Assembly: GCA_016278285.1 (NCBI GenBank)
Contig: JADQCD010000049.1
Location: forward strand, 1 to 49,285
Source of the DNA: Actibacterium sp.
GTDB taxonomy: Bacteria > Pseudomonadota > Alphaproteobacteria > Rhodobacterales > Rhodobacteraceae
Length of the DNA: 49,285 bases
Direction of reading: 5' to 3'
Of the stretch, positions 41,771 through 49,285 are shown in pieces. Both the position numbers and the translations under genes were made by a program. Position 1 is the first letter of the stretch. Each line of letters begins with the position of its first letter. The notes under the pieces were generated by a model. That model worked only from the letters and a program-made list of their open reading frames with translations, made no database searches and was not told the origin of the DNA.

Positions 41771-42505
41771 ATGCAGCGCGGCGCGCTCTGTCTGCTTGTG
41801 ATATTGGCGGCGGCCTTTACCGCGCCAGGTGCGGCTGTGGCGCAGGAACTCAGCATCAATTTCGGAACCGAAGGCTCACTGGCCGGTCGTAGCGTGCAGC
41901 TGATCGCGCTGATCACCGTACTCAGCCTGGTGCCGGGGCTGGCGATCATGCTGACCTGTTTTCCGTTCATCGTGACGGTGCTGGCCATACTGCGGCAGGC
42001 GATCGGCCTGCAGCAATCGCCGCCCAACATGCTGATCGTCAGCCTTGCCCTGTTCCTGACCTATTTCGTGATGGAGCCGACCTTCACCGAGGCCTGGCAG
42101 GGCGGCATCGTGCCTCTCATGGAGAATGACATCCAGCCGGAAGAAGCCTTCAGACGAAGCCTGGCGCCATTCCGTGATTTCATGGCCGCCCGGACCGAAG
42201 ACGACACCTTAGACGCACTGCAATCCCTGCGCCCCGAGGCCGTTCCCGCCCCCGCATCCGAGGCGCCGCTTTCGTTGCTGGTGCCATCCTTTCTTCTCAG
42301 CGAAATCTCCCGCGCGTTCGAGATCGGTTTCCTGATCTATCTGCCGTTCCTGATCATCGACCTGGTCGTGGCCGCGGTTCTGATGTCGATGGGCATGATG
42401 ATGGTCCCGCCGGCCGTGGTCTCGATGCCGTTCAAGCTGGCCTTCTTCGTGGTCGCCGATGGCTGGACACTGATATCCGAGGCACTGGTACGCGGCTATT
42501 TCTGA
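41771..42505 (+). CDS. fliP: Flagellar export gate protein FliP
   Basis: Export gate core, 244 residues, with a signal-peptide-like N-terminus (LCLLVILAAAFTAPGAAVAQ) and about four membrane segments. Diagnostic blocks are MLTCFPFIVTVLAILRQAIG, SPPNMLIVSLALFLTYFVM and MSMGMMMVPPAVVSMPFKL. Last gene of the fliF operon; only nine bases separate its stop from the convergent EVE gene, with no terminator visible. Confidence 0.97.
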   Translation: MQRGALCLLVILAAAFTAPGAAVAQELSINFGTEGSLAGRSVQLIALITVLSLVPGLAIMLTCFPFIVTVLAILRQAIGLQQSPPNMLIVSLALFLTYFVMEPTFTEAWQGGIVPLMENDIQPEEAFRRSLAPFRDFMAARTEDDTLDALQSLRPEAVPAPASEAPLSLLVPSFLLSEISRAFEIGFLIYLPFLIIDLVVAAVLMSMGMMMVPPAVVSMPFKLAFFVVADGWTLISEALVRGYF

Positions 42506-42514
42506 ACGCCGCTT

Positions 42515-42934
42515 CTAACCCCGGTATCCGCCAAGCTCGCAGACGACCTTCCATTCGTCCTCGGTCACGGGCTGCACCGAAAGGCGCGTGTTGTTGACCA
42601 GGACCATGTCGGCCAGCCGCCGGTCGGCCTTGCACATGTCCAGCGTCACCGGCGTGGGCATCGGCGCCACCGCCCTGATGTCGACGCATTCCCAGCGCGG
42701 ATCGTCCGTCGTCGAATCGGGATGCACCTGTGCGCAGACCTCGACGATTCCCACCACGGCCTTTTCGCTTTGCGAATGATAGAAGAACCCCAGATCGCCC
42801 AAGGCCATCCGGCGCATGTTGTTTCGCGCCTGATAGTTGCGCACGCCGTCCCATTCCTCGCCGGCGTCGCCCCTGGCCAACTGGTCGTCCCAGCTCCAGG
42901 TGCCGGGTTCGGATTTGAAAAGCCAATAAGCCAT
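42515..42934 (-). CDS. EVE-domain protein (PUA-like fold)
   Basis: A 139-residue EVE-domain protein, a family with a PUA-like pocket that can bind modified bases in nucleic acids. It begins MAYWLFKSEPGTWSWDD, with WDGVRNYQARNNMRRMAL as the second family block. ATG 42934 shares its A with the YciI stop codon and is chosen because the longer frame to 43066 runs through the YciI gene. Stand-alone EVE proteins of this size are common in Proteobacteria beside YciI; the cellular role is unclear. Confidence 0.93.
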   Translation of the reverse strand: MAYWLFKSEPGTWSWDDQLARGDAGEEWDGVRNYQARNNMRRMALGDLGFFYHSQSEKAVVGIVEVCAQVHPDSTTDDPRWECVDIRAVAPMPTPVTLDMCKADRRLADMVLVNNTRLSVQPVTEDEWKVVCELGGYRG

Positions 42935-43209
42935 CAGCCGATTACCCTGTTCCAGGCCTGAATGGTAACGCTTTCGAACAGCCCTGCCCGCGCATAGGGA
43001 TCCTGCGCAGCCCAGGCATCTGCGGCCGCACGGTCCGGCACATCCAGGATCAGCAGAGAGCCACACATCGTTCCGTTGTCATCCAGAAACGGTCCCGCCT
43101 GTTGCACGACGCCCGTCTCGCGCAGGTAGGCGAGATGTGCGTCACGATTGGCCTTTCGAACCTCCAGCTGGCCCGGCCTGTCCTGGCAGATTACGGCGAA
43201 AAGCGGCAT
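42934..43209 (-). CDS. YciI-family protein
   Basis: A 91-residue ferredoxin-like-fold protein of the YciI family. His25 in ANRDAHLAYLRETG and Asp residues in AGPFLDDNG match the residues thought to be active. The middle block SLLILDVPDRAAADAWAAQDPY is typical. Its physiological function is not known. It follows gpsA directly, with its ATG next to the gpsA stop, and is coupled to the EVE gene, forming the operon tsaD-gpsA-yciI-EVE. Confidence 0.92.
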   Translation of the reverse strand: MPLFAVICQDRPGQLEVRKANRDAHLAYLRETGVVQQAGPFLDDNGTMCGSLLILDVPDRAAADAWAAQDPYARAGLFESVTIQAWNRVIG

Positions 43210-44178
43210 TCATTCCTCCTTCAGCGGGCGGGCCATCAGTGCCTCGACGGCAGCGGAGACGGCCAGGTTTCCGGTCACGACTTGCGCCACCATAGCGATA
43301 ATCGGCGTGTCGATTCCACGCTCTTTCGCCAGTCGCGCCACCGCCTGCGCCGTGGCGACACCCTCGACCGTGACGCCTTCGTCCAACGCCTCGCCCCGCC
43401 CAAGCGCGCGGCCATGGCGGAAGTTTCTGGACTGCTCCGAGGTGCAGGTCAGCACCAGATCGCCCAGCCCCGAAAGCCCGCTCAACGTTTCCGGCCGGGC
43501 CCCGGTCGCATCCGCAAAGCGCCGCATTTCAGCGAAGCCGCGGGTCATCAAGGCCGCGCGCGCGCTGTCGCCCAGTCCTGCACCGATGACGATACCCGCA
43601 GCGATGGCGATGACGTTCTTGAGCGCACCGCCCAGTTCCGCCCCCATCGTATCGGTCGTTCGGTAGAGCCGCAGCGTCGGCGTTGACAGCATCCGTTGCA
43701 ACATCTCGCCCACAACGGCGTCGCGACAGGCAAGCGTCAGGGCCGTGGGCAGACGCCGGGCGATATCGGCGGCGAAACTCGGACCCGTCAGGATCGCTGC
43801 CGGCGAGTCCGGGCAATACATCGCCATGATCCCGGTCGGCCCGGTGCCGGTGTGCAACGACACCCCCTTGCAGCATGCAACGAGCGGGACGCAACCAAGC
43901 AGCCCGGCGTAGCTGTCGAGAAATCCGACAAGCGCCTGCATCGGCACCGCCAGCAGCACCGCATCGGCCCCGGAAAGGCACGCGGTTTCGGCTGTGACAC
44001 AGAGATTTCCGGGCAACTCCACCCCGGGCAGCCGCCCGTGGTTTTCCCCCGCCTTGACGATTGCGGCGGCAAGATCTGCATTTCGCGCCCAAAGCGTCAC
44101 GTCATGCCCCGCCCGGGCCAGGGTCACGGCCAGCGCCGTCCCGAATGCACCGGCGCCGGCGACGGTGATCCTGCTCAT
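43210..44178 (-). CDS. gpsA: Glycerol-3-phosphate dehydrogenase [NAD(P)+]
   Basis: Reduces dihydroxyacetone phosphate to sn-glycerol 3-phosphate for phospholipid synthesis, 322 residues. The nucleotide-binding motif GAGAFGTAL is at residues 8-16. The catalytic Lys block [20 protein letters not shown] and the [15 protein letters not shown] signature are present. Overlaps tsaD by four bases (ATGA), so the two are translationally coupled. Confidence 0.96.
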   Translation of the reverse strand: MSRITVAGAGAFGTALAVTLARAGHDVTLWARNADLAAAIVKAGENHGRLPGVELPGNLCVTAETACLSGADAVLLAVPMQALVGFLDSYAGLLGCVPLVACCKGVSLHTGTGPTGIMAMYCPDSPAAILTGPSFAADIARRLPTALTLACRDAVVGEMLQRMLSTPTLRLYRTTDTMGAELGGALKNVIAIAAGIVIGAGLGDSARAALMTRGFAEMRRFADATGARPETLSGLSGLGDLVLTCTSEQSRNFRHGRALGRGEALDEGVTVEGVATAQAVARLAKERGIDTPIIAMVAQVVTGNLAVSAAVEALMARPLKEE

Positions 44179-45272
44179 GCCTTGGCCCCTTTCCTGCCGC
44201 CACCCAACAGCGCGCTGCTTGTCGTATCCAGCGGCCAGCGGGGCCGGGCGATCAGCTCCATGCCATCACGGTGCCCGGCACGAAACAACTCGATCCCGGC
44301 CCAGGCGATCATCGCCGCATTATCGGTGCAAAGCTTCAGCGGGGGTGCGACAAAACGCGCCCCGGTCCGCGCCGCGACCGCCTGCAAACCGGCCCGGATC
44401 GCCTGGTTGGCCGCCACACCGCCGGCCACGGCGAAGGCCGGCGCGGTCGGCGCCTCGGCCAGATAAAGCGCCAGCGCCCTGCGCGATTTCTCGATCAGAA
44501 CGTCGCGCACCGCGGTCTGAAAGCCGGCGCACAGATCCGCCCGGTCCTGCCGCGTGATCCCGCCCTGTTCGGCGACCAGCGCGTCGCGCGCGCGCAGCAC
44601 TGCCGTCTTGAGCCCTGAAAATGACAGATCGCAGCCCTCGCGGTTCAACAGCGGGCGCGGAAAGGCGAAGCGGTCCGGATCACCCTTGCGCGCCTCGGCC
44701 TCGACCGAAGGTCCGCCGGGCTGCGGCAACCCCAGAAGTCGCGCGGTCTTGTCGAACGCCTCGCCAGGCGCATCGTCGATGGTCCCGCCCAACCGGGTAA
44801 ACCCCTGGGGGCCGCGCACCAGCAGGAATTGGCAATGCCCGCCGGAAACCAGCAGCATCAGGTAAGGATAGGCCAGCTCATCGGTCAGGCGCGGGGTCAG
44901 CGCGTGGCCGGCCAGATGGTTGACGCCGATCAGCGGCAGCCCCGCCCCCGCGGCAAGACCCTTGGCGCACATCACGCCCGACAGGACGCCGCCGATCAGG
45001 CCGGGCCCGGCGGTCACGGCGATCGCGTCAATCTCGCGCAGGGTCAAACCGGCCTTTGAAAGGGCCTGCTCCACGCAGATATCAAGCTTTTCGGCATGGG
45101 CGCGGGCGGCGATCTCGGGGACCACGCCGCCATAGGCCGCGTGAAGCGCGGCCTGGCCGGCCACCACCGATGAAAGGATTTCCCCTGCCTGGCCGGGCGT
45201 ATGGCGGACGACTGCGGCGGCGGAATCGTCGCAGCTGCTTTCCAGCCCCAGGATCGTCAGGGTCTCGGCCAT
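44175..45272 (-). CDS. tsaD: tRNA N6-adenosine threonylcarbamoyltransferase TsaD
   Basis: Transfers threonylcarbamoyl to A37 of ANN-decoding tRNAs, 365 residues. The metal-binding His119 and His123 lie in [14 protein letters not shown], with [13 protein letters not shown] and [13 protein letters not shown] completing the ASKHA ATPase fold. ATG 45272 ([18 protein letters not shown]) is the family start; the frame upstream to 45524 crosses hemD. Divergent from hemD, the standard arrangement in Alphaproteobacteria. Confidence 0.97.
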   Translation of the reverse strand: MAETLTILGLESSCDDSAAAVVRHTPGQAGEILSSVVAGQAALHAAYGGVVPEIAARAHAEKLDICVEQALSKAGLTLREIDAIAVTAGPGLIGGVLSGVMCAKGLAAGAGLPLIGVNHLAGHALTPRLTDELAYPYLMLLVSGGHCQFLLVRGPQGFTRLGGTIDDAPGEAFDKTARLLGLPQPGGPSVEAEARKGDPDRFAFPRPLLNREGCDLSFSGLKTAVLRARDALVAEQGGITRQDRADLCAGFQTAVRDVLIEKSRRALALYLAEAPTAPAFAVAGGVAANQAIRAGLQAVAARTGARFVAPPLKLCTDNAAMIAWAGIELFRAGHRDGMELIARPRWPLDTTSSALLGGGRKGAKA

Positions 45273-45291
45273 CGTTCCGCCGTTGCGTGGT

Positions 45292-45308
45292 TTACCCGTG
45301 GCAGGTAA
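45292..45308. promoter_or_regulatory. Inverted repeat between tsaD and hemD
   Basis: TTACC-CGTGGCA-GGTAA, a perfect 5-bp dyad with a 7-base centre, in the 73-bp gap between the divergent tsaD and hemD starts. Possible operator; could be chance. Confidence 0.35.
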
Positions 45309-45345
45309 CACCGGCAGAGGTTCCAGGCAATCCCGGCAGGTGGAC

Positions 45346-46089
45346 ATGCGCGACCGCGGCCCTACCCTTCTTCTGACCCGGCCCGAGGCGCAGGCCACCG
45401 CCTTTGCAGCCGACTTCGCGGCGCGGTTCGGGCATGACGTGCCGGTAATCGCCTCGCCCGTCCTGCGGATCGTGCCGGTGGCCGCCCGATTGTCCCTGGA
45501 CGGGGTGACGGGGCTGATCTTCACCTCGGGGCGGGCCGTGGCGCGCTTTGTCCAGCTCTCCGATAACCGTGCGCTTTCGGCCTATTGCGTCGGAGAGCGC
45601 ACCGCCGCCCTTGCGCGAAAGGCGGGTCTGGCGGCGCGGATCGCGGGCACCGACGCGCAGGGCGCGCTGGACTTTCTGCGCGCGGAACCGCCCGGCGGCC
45701 GCCTGCTGCACCTGCGGGGACGACACAGCCGGGGTGATATCGGCGCCTCGCTTCGAGCTGCGGGCCAGCCATGCGAAGAGGTCGTTGTCTACGATCAGCA
45801 GGAACAGCCGCTTGACCGGGCGGCGCAGGCCCTGCTGGCCGGGTGCGCGCCGATCTTGCTGCCGCTTTTCTCACCGCGCAGCGCCGCCATCGTGTCAGGG
45901 CAGATGCACCAGGCTGCGGCACCGATCGCGGTTGCCGCGATCAGCCGGGCCACGATGGTGGCCTGGTCCGGACCCGTGCCGGCATTGACCCGGATCGCCG
46001 TTCGCCCGGATGCGTCGGCCATGCTCGATGCACTCGACGAACTGATTGATGCATGTCATCGGCTTGAGACCGAACATCGGCCAAGATAA
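45346..46089 (+). CDS. hemD: Uroporphyrinogen-III synthase HemD
   Basis: Cyclises hydroxymethylbilane to uroporphyrinogen III in tetrapyrrole synthesis, 247 residues. N-terminal [17 protein letters not shown] and the [15 protein letters not shown] block are characteristic, followed by [17 protein letters not shown] and the second-half [16 protein letters not shown] 45346 is preceded by AGGTGG. HemD is poorly conserved in general, but these blocks and the place between tsaD and a Mic60/HemY pair settle the call. Confidence 0.93.
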   Translation: MRDRGPTLLLTRPEAQATAFAADFAARFGHDVPVIASPVLRIVPVAARLSLDGVTGLIFTSGRAVARFVQLSDNRALSAYCVGERTAALARKAGLAARIAGTDAQGALDFLRAEPPGGRLLHLRGRHSRGDIGASLRAAGQPCEEVVVYDQQEQPLDRAAQALLAGCAPILLPLFSPRSAAIVSGQMHQAAAPIAVAAISRATMVAWSGPVPALTRIAVRPDASAMLDALDELIDACHRLETEHRPR

Positions 46090-46148
46090 GCTGAATCCGT
46101 CGTGGCCACATGGCCGCGCGGCATATTTTCAACGGAAGGATCAGGTCC

Positions 46149-47513
46149 GTGGCGAATTCCAGAAAGTCGAAACAGGCACCGGACGCAACGGCCGAGCCGG
46201 AAGATGAGGGCGCCTTGGCCGAAACGACCGACGCGAAGGACGGCACCGAAAGCGGCTTGGAACCGGGCGAGGGGGACGCATCCTCCGAAGCCTCGCCAGA
46301 ATCGGATGAGCAGGCCGACGCGGCAATGGCCGAGCCTGCGGATACGACCGGTCCTGAGCGAACGGGCGCAGTCGATGCGAAGGACGACCGTGACGCGGCC
46401 GCCCCGGACGCAACGCAACAAGGCGCGCCCATTGCACCGCAACCGGCACCGTCCCGGCGGCGGGGCGGTTTCCTTGGCATGGTCCTGGGCGGCATCGTCG
46501 CGGCGGTGATCGGGTTCGGCACGGCGCAATATATCGGACCCGACGGTTGGCCCTTTGACACCGGAACGGATGAAAACGCCGCGCTTCAGACCCTCGAACA
46601 GCGCATCGGCGAGCTGAGCGACCGGGTGCAGGATGTCGAGACATCGATGACCGAGGTTCAGACGCGCGAACCGACACCAGTCCCCACGGAAGACCTGACC
46701 GCACGAATCGATTCTATCGAAACCGACCTTGGCGATCGTATAGACGCGCTTTCCGCAGAGCTCGGGTCCATTTCGGGGCGGATCGACGAGATCGGCACAC
46801 GGCTTGACGATATCGACGCACGGCTGACCGCCGTCGAAAAGCGGCCGATCGCGCAGGCAGACAGCACGGAAATCTCTTCTGCCGTTGCCGCCTATGAAAA
46901 ACAGCTGGAAGCGATGCGAAACGAGCTGGCCGCACAGCGGGACCGAAATGCCGATCTTGCCGACGAGGTCGCCGCCGCTGCCCGGTCAGCGACGACCGAG
47001 ATCGCCGATGCGGTGGAAAATGCCCGCGCGCTGCAAAAACGCGCCGCCCTGATGCGTGTGCGCGCCGCACTCGATTCCGGCACCGGCTTTGTGACCTCCC
47101 TGACGCTGCTGGAAGATGTCGGCGTTCCTCCCGCGCTGCGCAGCGTCGCCGAAACCGGCGTCCCGACGCTGGACGAACTTCGACAAGGCTTTGCCGAGCC
47201 GGCGCGCACGGCGCTTGCAGCCTCGTTGCGCGAAACCGCCGGAGGCGATACCGGCGACCGGCTGGCCGCGTTCCTGCGCACCCAGCTTGGCGCGCGTTCG
47301 CTGACCCCGCGCGAAGGCAACGATCCCGGCGCGATCCTGTCGCGGGCCGAGGCCGCGCTGCGCGACGGACAGGTGCGGACGGCATTGGATGAGATCGCCG
47401 CACTGCCCCGGGCGGGGCAGGACGCCATGGCCGACTGGGTCGCGCAAGCCGACGACCGGCTTCAAGCGATCGATGCCGTCGAGGCGCTGGCCGCCTCCCT
47501 GAACTCGAACTGA
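46149..47513 (+). CDS. Mic60/mitofilin-like inner membrane protein
   Basis: A 454-residue protein starting at GTG 46149 (MANSRKSKQAPDA). A 100-residue acidic, disordered cytoplasmic N-terminus leads to a membrane segment at about 107-127. A long periplasmic coiled coil follows (LEQRIGELSDRVQDVETSMT; DRIDALSAELGSISGRIDEI; AYEKQLEAMRNELAAQRDRN). A helical C-terminal domain, RAALMRVRAALDSGTGFVTS onward, resembles the mitofilin signature domain. Alphaproteobacterial Mic60 homologues are known to lie beside hemD and hemY and can shape membranes. AAGGATCAGG precedes the GTG. The gene lies 13 bp before hemY. The role in this organism is inferred. Confidence 0.85.
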   Translation: MANSRKSKQAPDATAEPEDEGALAETTDAKDGTESGLEPGEGDASSEASPESDEQADAAMAEPADTTGPERTGAVDAKDDRDAAAPDATQQGAPIAPQPAPSRRRGGFLGMVLGGIVAAVIGFGTAQYIGPDGWPFDTGTDENAALQTLEQRIGELSDRVQDVETSMTEVQTREPTPVPTEDLTARIDSIETDLGDRIDALSAELGSISGRIDEIGTRLDDIDARLTAVEKRPIAQADSTEISSAVAAYEKQLEAMRNELAAQRDRNADLADEVAAAARSATTEIADAVENARALQKRAALMRVRAALDSGTGFVTSLTLLEDVGVPPALRSVAETGVPTLDELRQGFAEPARTALAASLRETAGGDTGDRLAAFLRTQLGARSLTPREGNDPGAILSRAEAALRDGQVRTALDEIAALPRAGQDAMADWVAQADDRLQAIDAVEALAASLNSN

Positions 47514-47526
47514 GGACGTCCTGCAC

Positions 47527-49149
47527 ATGCTCTGGTCCCTGCTGAAGATCCTGTTCTTCGTCGTCCTCATCGCAGCCGCCACGCTGGGCGCCGCATATCT
47601 GATCGAAAGCGACGCGGGATTGCGCATCGCCTTTGCCGGCTGGGAGATCACGCTCGGCCCACTGCAGGGGATCATCGTCGCGCTGGTGCTGCTGGTTCTT
47701 GTCTGGCTGATACTGAAACTGGCCGGGCTTCTGGTCGCCGTTGTCCGCTTTCTTACAGGCGACGAGACCGCGATATCGCGCCATTTCAGCCGCAACCGGG
47801 AACGGCGCGGCTTCAAGGCGCTGGCTGACGGGATGCTTGCCCTGGCCGCGGGCGACGGGCGCGAAGCGATCGCCAAGGCCCACCGGGCCGAGCGCCTGCT
47901 GCACCGCCCCGAACTCAGCAATCTTCTGATTGCGCAGGCCGCCGAGGTCACCGGTGACACCAAATCCGCGCTGGCCACCTACAAGAAGCTGTTGCAGGAC
48001 GACCGGACCCGTTTTGTCGGGGTGCGTGGGATCATGAAACAGAAACTCGCCGAGGGCGACATGGCAACCGCCATGAAACTGGCCGAGAACGCCTTCGCCC
48101 TCAAGCCCGGCCACGAAGAGACACAGGACATCCTTTTGCGACTTCAGGCCGAGGCGGCAGACTGGGCCGGGGCACGCAAAACGCTGAACGCCAAACTTAA
48201 ACACGGCGCCTTGCCGCGCAATGTTCACAAGCGGCGCGATGCGGTGCTGGCGCTTTCCGAAGCGCGCGATGCGCTTGAGCAGGACAGAACCGGCACGGCG
48301 CATGACCTGGCGATCGAGGCCAACCGCCTGTCACCGGATCTGATCCCGGCGGCGGTGATGGCGGCCCGGTTCCATGTCTCTCATGACAGGCCGCGCCAGG
48401 CCGCGCGCGTTCTCAAGAAAGCGTGGCAGGCAAACCCGCATCCCGATCTTGCCGCCGCCTTCGCCGAGATCACCCCCGACGAGGCACCGCAGGCCCGGAT
48501 AAAGCGCTTCGGCGCGCTGACCGCGCTTGTCCCCGACCATCCGGAAACCCGGATGCTGCTGGCCGAACTGCATATCGCCGCCGAGGATTTCCCGGCGGCA
48601 AGAAAGGCCTTGGGGGACCTGTCCGAAACCGAACCGACAGCCCGCAGCCTGACCCTGATGGCGGCGATCGAACGCGGTATGGGCGCCGATGACAGCGTCG
48701 TGCGCGGATGGCTGACCAAGGCGCTGACGGCACCGCGCGGTCGGCAATGGATCTGCGATCATTGCGGCGCGGTCCATGCCAGCTGGGTTCCGGTCTGCAC
48801 GCAATGCAGCAGCTTTGACACCCTGTCGTGGAAGCCTGCCCCGGCCGGCGATCTGTCTCTGCCCCATTCGGCGGAAATGTTGCCCCTGATCGTGGGCGCG
48901 CTGGAGAAGAAGCCCCAAGGCGACTCTGCCGAGGAAACCGACGAAGCGAACCCGACGACCGATGAGTCCCGCCCTGAGGAGACCGACGAGGCCCAGGATG
49001 CGCCGGCCGACACCGTTCCCGAAGATGACAGCGGGAGATCTGCGGAAGAGATCGAAAACGAGGTCGATCACGGCGCCGGAGACATGGCAGAGGTCCGTTT
49101 CGAGGATGCAAGAATTGTGGATCCGACCCGGAAACCGGGAAGAGATTGA
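47527..49149 (+). CDS. hemY: HemY-family TPR protein with a C-terminal zinc-ribbon-like segment
   Basis: A 540-residue inner-membrane protein with two N-terminal membrane segments (about 3-25 and 48-72, the HemY_N region), followed by tetratricopeptide-type helices to about residue 400 (LLIAQAAEVTGDTKSALATY; KLAENAFALKPGHEETQDIL; MLLAELHIAAEDFPAARKAL). A four-Cys segment then follows: Cys410, Cys413, Cys424 and Cys427 in the CxxC-x10-CxxC pattern, like the rubredoxin-type domain of LapB/YciM. The tail is acidic and disordered. HemY proteins are linked to late haem synthesis by gene order; their biochemical role is unresolved. This is not the protoporphyrinogen oxidase that shares the name in Firmicutes. 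Confidence 0.92.
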   Translation: MLWSLLKILFFVVLIAAATLGAAYLIESDAGLRIAFAGWEITLGPLQGIIVALVLLVLVWLILKLAGLLVAVVRFLTGDETAISRHFSRNRERRGFKALADGMLALAAGDGREAIAKAHRAERLLHRPELSNLLIAQAAEVTGDTKSALATYKKLLQDDRTRFVGVRGIMKQKLAEGDMATAMKLAENAFALKPGHEETQDILLRLQAEAADWAGARKTLNAKLKHGALPRNVHKRRDAVLALSEARDALEQDRTGTAHDLAIEANRLSPDLIPAAVMAARFHVSHDRPRQAARVLKKAWQANPHPDLAAAFAEITPDEAPQARIKRFGALTALVPDHPETRMLLAELHIAAEDFPAARKALGDLSETEPTARSLTLMAAIERGMGADDSVVRGWLTKALTAPRGRQWICDHCGAVHASWVPVCTQCSSFDTLSWKPAPAGDLSLPHSAEMLPLIVGALEKKPQGDSAEETDEANPTTDESRPEETDEAQDAPADTVPEDDSGRSAEEIENEVDHGAGDMAEVRFEDARIVDPTRKPGRD

Positions 49150-49285
49150 CCCTTGGGAAACCCGATGCCGGCGAGGTTCTGAGGCTGACCTGAAAAACAG
49201 CAATCCGGAACGAAGGAACCTGCCTGCGCCGGGAGATATGGGCAAAAGTTGGTGACGCTTGATCAGGCGGCCGCTTGAAGTTGGC
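49150..49285. other. Non-coding end of window after hemY
   Basis: 136 bp with no supported gene. A short plus-strand open frame continues through it from inside hemY but has no recognisable content. It holds the degenerate repeat above; the last 35 bases show nothing I can name. Confidence 0.4.
49222..49249 (+). repeat. Rhodobacterales-type GC-rich intergenic repeat, degenerate copy 2
   Basis: GCCTGCGCCGGGAG followed by ATATGGGCAAAAGT, 72 bases after the hemY stop. It aligns with the recF-leader repeat at 8421-8453 at the GCCT, GGAG and GGGCAA blocks, with a three-base deletion in the middle. Similar position near a gene end suggests the same element, in decayed form. Confidence 0.4.

Noticed and set aside
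46714-48303. 529-residue minus-strand frame opposite the Mic60-like and hemY genes
   Set aside because: It spans two well-supported genes and shows Arg/Pro-rich shadow composition.
1-49285. CRISPR arrays, tRNA or rRNA genes, insertion sequences, prophage or defence genes
   Set aside because: No regular short repeats, no cloverleaf or ribosomal RNA sequence, no transposase, integrase or nuclease cluster seen on either strand by eye.

Overview
The window looks like a chromosomal segment of a free-living alphaproteobacterium of the Rhodobacterales (Roseobacter/Rhodobacter relatives). The reasons are high GC content, the ChvI-ChvG-HprK-RapZ-EIIA-HPr block, FlaF/FlbT flagellin regulators, an alphaproteobacterial flagellar gene order, and a Mic60-like gene between hemD and hemY. 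I ran no database search: calls rest on recognising motifs, family lengths and gene order.

Layout. 1-5294: the two-component system ChvI/ChvG, followed by a small regulatory phosphotransferase module (HPr kinase, RapZ, EIIA, HPr) and an acyltransferase, all on the plus strand. 5322-7184: a 3-hydroxyacyl-CoA dehydrogenase and a divergent DUF6473-like gene. 7296-11076: recF, dnaN and dnaA on the minus strand, preceded by a 624-bp non-coding leader. 11701-13828: rpsT, an enoyl-CoA hydratase and mutM on the minus strand. 13916-16199: ubiE and ubiB on the plus strand. 16196-42505: a 26-kb flagellar locus. 42515-45272: EVE-domain protein, YciI, gpsA and tsaD on the minus strand. 45346-49149: hemD, a Mic60-like protein and hemY on the plus strand.

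The flagellar locus is built from divergent blocks. fliK and flgD run left, while a rod-binding protein, an FlgN-like chaperone, flagellin, flaF, flbT and a DUF1217 gene run right. fliI runs left, while flgB-flgC-fliE-fliQ-flgF-flgG-flgA-flgH and a FliL-like gene run right. fliL, two small membrane/coiled-coil proteins, motA, a 751-residue periplasmic protein, sltF, flhA, fliR, flhB and a FliJ-like protein run left, while fliF, fliH, fliN and fliP run right. Together they supply export apparatus, rod, MS ring, P/L-ring parts, filament and part of the stator. motB, fliG, fliM, flgE, flgK, flgL and flgI are absent here and must lie elsewhere if the flagellum works. Each of the three divergent control regions and the flagellin leader holds a degenerate TTAN-N7-TTAN element of the type bound by CtrA.

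Points most worth checking are the fliK reading frame, which is split over two overlapping ORFs; the large uncharacterised periplasmic protein coupled to motA; the CtrA-like elements; a short GC-rich repeat present once upstream of recF and once, degenerate, after hemY; and the four-cysteine zinc-ribbon-like segment in HemY. No tRNA, rRNA, CRISPR array, prophage or insertion sequence was seen. I found no clearly new defence or mobile system.
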